Source: Bacillota bacterium
GTDB taxonomy: Bacteria; Bacillota; GCA-003054495; Carboxydocellales; JAJZTU01
Length of the DNA stretch: 9,542 nucleotides
Direction of reading: 5' to 3'
Assembly: GCA_021848765.1 (NCBI GenBank)
Contig: JAJZTU010000118.1
Span: 1 to 9,542, forward strand
Positions 7,155 to 9,542 of the stretch are shown piece after piece (positions within the stretch are counted from its first letter, which is position 1; every line of letters begins with the position of its first letter). The notes under the pieces were generated by a model. The model saw nothing but the letters and a program-made list of their open reading frames with translations. It searched no databases and was not told where the DNA came from. Both the position numbers and the translations under genes were made by a program.

Positions 7155-7214
7155 TTCACGCCGGAGAAGCTTTCTACATAGGTATTTTTTTTGACGGCTA
7201 AGGAGGAAACCGAA

Positions 7215-8885
7215 ATGGTGAAACATAAAAGATATACGGTGCTTTCTGCTATTATAGCAATTATAATGCTGGCTGTTTTGGGTTTAACAGTACTTACAAC
7301 GGCCAGAAGCAAAATTAATATTGTAACTCAAGATGTTCAAATGATTGAAGCAGTTGAAGTAAACTGCAGCCATATTGCAACAGGTCTTGGGAGAAATTAC
7401 TCTTTTAAAAAACTTATGGTAAGTGAAAACAGTGAGCAGATTAAAGAGATTTATAACATACTAAAAAACGGTATGAAGAATACAAAAACTTATGAAAACC
7501 CAAAAGAGATGGAGCGGCAGGAGAGTAACCCGAGGTTTACAGTCAGACTTATATACCGTGATGGGAAATCCGATTTGATAAACTCAACAGAAGGTGGCAA
7601 GTTCATTTACAGATTTATAAATGGTAAAGGAGGCTGGACGGGAGGAGAAAATGAAGGATTATTGCCTCTGATAGTTACTTTGACCATGGACACCATTAAT
7701 ACCAGCCAAGAGACGCCACAATCAGAAGTAGCTGGTAAGGTAGAAAATCTCTTGAAGGCGTTGGTGGAAAACACCCCGTACATATCTTCAAACCCCTATG
7801 ACTATATCAAGGAAAATCCCGTCTTTGAAGAGCTTGTAGCCTTGGGGAAACCCGCCCTTGACACCATGCTTGATATTTTTGCGCAAAGCAACGAGGACGG
7901 TCTTAAGGAATATATCATGGCGTGCGCCTGCGCAAAGATTATGGGAGTGTTTGACGGGCAAAAGGGTTTAGGTACAAGCAGCGGCAGGGAATGGTTTTAC
8001 AAGTATGGAGCGTTTGAAAAAGACGCTGACTTTCACATAGTTGATGCTGATTATGATTTATTCAAGAATACTCAAGGTAAGCCAAAGCTTGTTTTGCCCG
8101 CACATACGGATATGAAAAACATGGAGGATGTTATATCAAACTGCATTCTTTCAAAAAACAGAAGGGCATACCGGATGGGTGAAAAGGCGATAGAAGCCCA
8201 TGAGATTTACCGGACAGAGGAAAAAGACGGAATAATAAACGTTTATATGAGGGTGAGCTTCCATTGGTTCGGGTTTGAAAGCGGTGCGTTCACCGTTGTG
8301 TCGGGAGGCGGCGGAGAGCCAATCAGGATGCAGCTGAAAAAACATAAAAACGGTGTGTACGAGATACTGGAATACAGGCAGCCGATGGATGGAGGGCTGT
8401 GGGAGAAATCCATAAGGGATATGTTCCCCAAGGATTTGGCAGATATGTTCATAAAAAGTGACGATAAAACCGTCAAAGAACTATGGAACGTACAAGAGAC
8501 CAAGGCAAGAGAATATCTTGAAAAGATTGAAAGGACAGATGCCCCTATTTACATAGGACGTAGGGAAGAAAAGGTTGATAATGGTGTAGGTTCGGCAATT
8601 TATCTTGTTACCCTGCTGAGAAGGGATTTCCCCGAATGGAACGGCACAAGAGAGATACTGGTCAGAACGGGCGGTCCTGATCCGGGTATGAACGTAAGAT
8701 GCGTTCTGGAAACAAAGTGTGTTTCTGATGGTAATGACGAATATACCATTACCCTGACAAAAACATGGCAGATAAAGATAAACGGTAAACAGCCGGTAAG
8801 TGTCTGGAAATATAGAGTAACAGGCAGGCGTGTAGAGCTTGTGGAATCACAGGATAATGATACAATGATAAAAATTATCAAATAA
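7215..8885 (+). CDS. Membrane-anchored extracytoplasmic protein of unknown function
   Basis: I do not recognise a named family. The 556-residue protein starts at ATG 7215, eight bases after ribosome site AAGGAGG (7200-7206); an in-frame TTG at 7191 lies before that site and is rejected. A single membrane segment covers about residues 6-30 after a basic MVKHKR start, with no lipobox, so the rest is probably outside. Residues about 193-243 (NPYDYIKENP, ELVALGKPALDTML, GLKEYIMACACAKIMG) look like a helical, HEAT-like module. About 300-412 hold GFESGAFTVVSGGGGEPI, EILEYRQPMDGGLWEKSIRDMFP, a pattern I recall, without being able to check, from the outer parts of Bacillota M56/BlaR1-like sensors; no HExxH peptidase motif or kinase is present. 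The C-terminal 80 residues are beta-rich. The codons are rich in AAA, ATA and AGA, unlike the cofactor genes, which suggests separate ancestry. It probably shares a transcript with the lipoprotein gene upstream. Confidence 0.8.
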   Translation: MVKHKRYTVLSAIIAIIMLAVLGLTVLTTARSKINIVTQDVQMIEAVEVNCSHIATGLGRNYSFKKLMVSENSEQIKEIYNILKNGMKNTKTYENPKEMERQESNPRFTVRLIYRDGKSDLINSTEGGKFIYRFINGKGGWTGGENEGLLPLIVTLTMDTINTSQETPQSEVAGKVENLLKALVENTPYISSNPYDYIKENPVFEELVALGKPALDTMLDIFAQSNEDGLKEYIMACACAKIMGVFDGQKGLGTSSGREWFYKYGAFEKDADFHIVDADYDLFKNTQGKPKLVLPAHTDMKNMEDVISNCILSKNRRAYRMGEKAIEAHEIYRTEEKDGIINVYMRVSFHWFGFESGAFTVVSGGGGEPIRMQLKKHKNGVYEILEYRQPMDGGLWEKSIRDMFPKDLADMFIKSDDKTVKELWNVQETKAREYLEKIERTDAPIYIGRREEKVDNGVGSAIYLVTLLRRDFPEWNGTREILVRTGGPDPGMNVRCVLETKCVSDGNDEYTITLTKTWQIKINGKQPVSVWKYRVTGRRVELVESQDNDTMIKIIK

Positions 8886-8997
8886 GAAATGTCCAGGTAG
8901 GTGGCAAAAGTAAAAAAAGCGAATGCCCTTAGGTTTTGTTAAAATATTGTAATGCCGAGGCTGTTTTCATAAGAGCTTTGTGCAAGCCAAGTTTTTT

Positions 8998-9024
8998 AAA
9001 TCCGCCCTATATACGGGCGGATTT
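8998..9024 (+). terminator. Rho-independent terminator after the accessory block
   Basis: AAATCCGCCC (8998-9007) pairs perfectly with GGGCGGATTT (9015-9024) around a seven-base TATATAC loop. The top strand ends in TTTTT (9022-9026), and the left side is preceded by TTTTTT, so the bottom strand also has an A/T-flanked stem, but orientation with the plus-strand gene fits best. It lies 112 bases after the stop at 8885 and before the regulator gene, separating the two transcripts. Confidence 0.85.
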
Positions 9025-9087
9025 TTGCTTTGCTCAAATTTTTTCCTGCCCAATGTATATCACCGGCGCTGCCTGGATATCTTCTTA

Positions 9088-9108
9088 CTGTACACAGATT
9101 GTGCACAG
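9088..9108. promoter_or_regulatory. Dyad-symmetric candidate operator upstream of the HTH gene
   Basis: CTGTACACA (9088-9096) and TGTGCACAG (9100-9108) form an inverted repeat around GAT, with eight of nine positions matching (the mismatch is A9092 against C9104). It ends 28 bases before the GTG start of a helix-turn-helix gene, after the previous terminator, so it sits where that gene's own promoter or operator belongs. The symmetry is seen; binding by the adjacent regulator is inference. I could not find a convincing -35/-10 pair around it. Confidence 0.45.
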
Positions 9109-9136
9109 CACGAAATCCGTTTTCCGGAGGTGAAAC

Positions 9137-9542
9137 GTGTTGGATTTGTTTCGCATCGGAGAGAAGATAGTAAGCCGGCGGAAGGTGATTGCTATCATTG
9201 AAAAAGTCCTGAGCCTTCGAGCTTTGGGACTATCCCAACTGGAAGTGGCCCGGAGATTGGGAGTAGACCGTACCCTGATTTCCCGCCTGGAATCGGCAGG
9301 CGAGATTCATAAAGGTGAAAGAATTGCGGTACTTGGTTTTCCAGTGGCCAACAAGGAGGAGTTAACCCAAGCGTTGAGCCGGGAGGGAGTAGAATTTATC
9401 TTTCTGCTCAGCGAAGAGGAGCGCTGGAACTTTGTCCACAGCTTTAAAGGGCCGGACCTGCTGGACCGCATTTTAAACCTGCTGGCAGAGATTCGTTCCT
9501 TTGATGTAGTTATCCTCCTGGGGTCTGACCAACGGATCCGGA
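9137..9542 (+). CDS. Helix-turn-helix transcriptional regulator, 5' part (runs off window)
   Basis: GTG 9137 follows a strong ribosome site GGAGGTG (9126-9132), and the frame stays open for 135 codons to the edge. The next codon TTG 9140 is a possible alternative start. The protein begins MLDLFRIGEKIVSRRK. Residues about 20-53 form a helix-turn-helix of the Xre/Cro type, with LGLSQLEVARRLGVDRTLISRLES at about 30-53 and SRLES as the recognition-helix end. After residue 60 a different alpha/beta domain begins: GERIAVLGFPV (60-70), NKEELTQALSREGVEFIFLLSEEERW (72-97), and FDVVILLGSDQRI (122-134), alternating strands and helices as in a nucleotide-type or regulatory sensing fold. That domain is incomplete and I cannot name it. 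Codon use matches the cofactor genes rather than the accessory block. It is transcribed separately, being preceded by a terminator, and may control itself through the dyad upstream. Confidence 0.82.
   Translation, partial: MLDLFRIGEKIVSRRKVIAIIEKVLSLRALGLSQLEVARRLGVDRTLISRLESAGEIHKGERIAVLGFPVANKEELTQALSREGVEFIFLLSEEERWNFVHSFKGPDLLDRILNLLAEIRSFDVVILLGSDQRIR

Noticed and set aside
9025..9060. Promoter with TTGCTC as -35 and TGTATA or TATATC as -10
   Set aside because: The hexamers match the consensus poorly and spacing is 18-20 bases; the signal is no better than expected by chance in AT-rich DNA.
9088..9108. DnaA box or replication-origin signal in the TGTGCACAG dyad
   Set aside because: The best nine-base match differs from TTATCCACA at two positions and there is no cluster of such boxes.
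8936..9201. Small plus-strand frames between the last accessory gene and the regulator
   Set aside because: They run through the terminator stem and the regulator's ribosome site, have no ribosome site of their own, and overlap the better supported GTG 9137 gene.

Overview
The window looks like a chromosomal segment from an anaerobic Bacillota, probably of the Peptococcaceae / Desulfotomaculum-Pelotomaculum type. This is an inference from strong GGAGG ribosome sites, a type II BirA with a DNA-binding domain, a type III pantothenate kinase (CoaX), a BioY transporter subunit and a Gram-positive style lipobox. No rRNA, tRNA, CRISPR array or transposase was seen.

Region 1 (1-5458) is a tight, all-plus-strand run of cofactor genes: nadB (3' part only), nadC, birA, bioY, coaX and dusB. 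Gaps are 30 bases or less, bioY and coaX overlap by ATGA, and dusB starts on the base after the coaX stop. NadB and NadC make the nicotinate ring of NAD. BioY imports biotin and BirA attaches it to carboxylases. CoaX starts CoA synthesis. DusB makes dihydrouridine in tRNA. A strong terminator at 5519-5539 closes the run.

Region 2 (about 5540-8997) is AT-richer and different in style, and it looks like an inserted or fast-evolving accessory block. It begins with a 300-base non-coding stretch holding a structured, repeat-like element and a leader hairpin. A lipoprotein gene follows (5843-7154) that is split by two single-base frameshifts but otherwise reads as one roughly 437-residue surface protein with a calcium-loop-like repeat and a C-terminal SH3-like domain. 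A membrane-anchored extracytoplasmic protein of 556 residues (7215-8885) comes next. A second clear terminator lies at 8998-9024.

Region 3 (9025-9542) returns to the composition of region 1. It carries the 5' part of a helix-turn-helix regulator gene starting at GTG 9137, with a dyad-symmetric candidate operator just upstream. The gene runs off the right edge.

The most unusual items are a four-tract G-quadruplex motif built from 9-base tandem repeats across the nadC stop and birA ribosome site, the twice-frameshifted lipoprotein beside an intact membrane partner, and the structured element at 5636-5697. I do not see a convincing new defence or enzymatic system.
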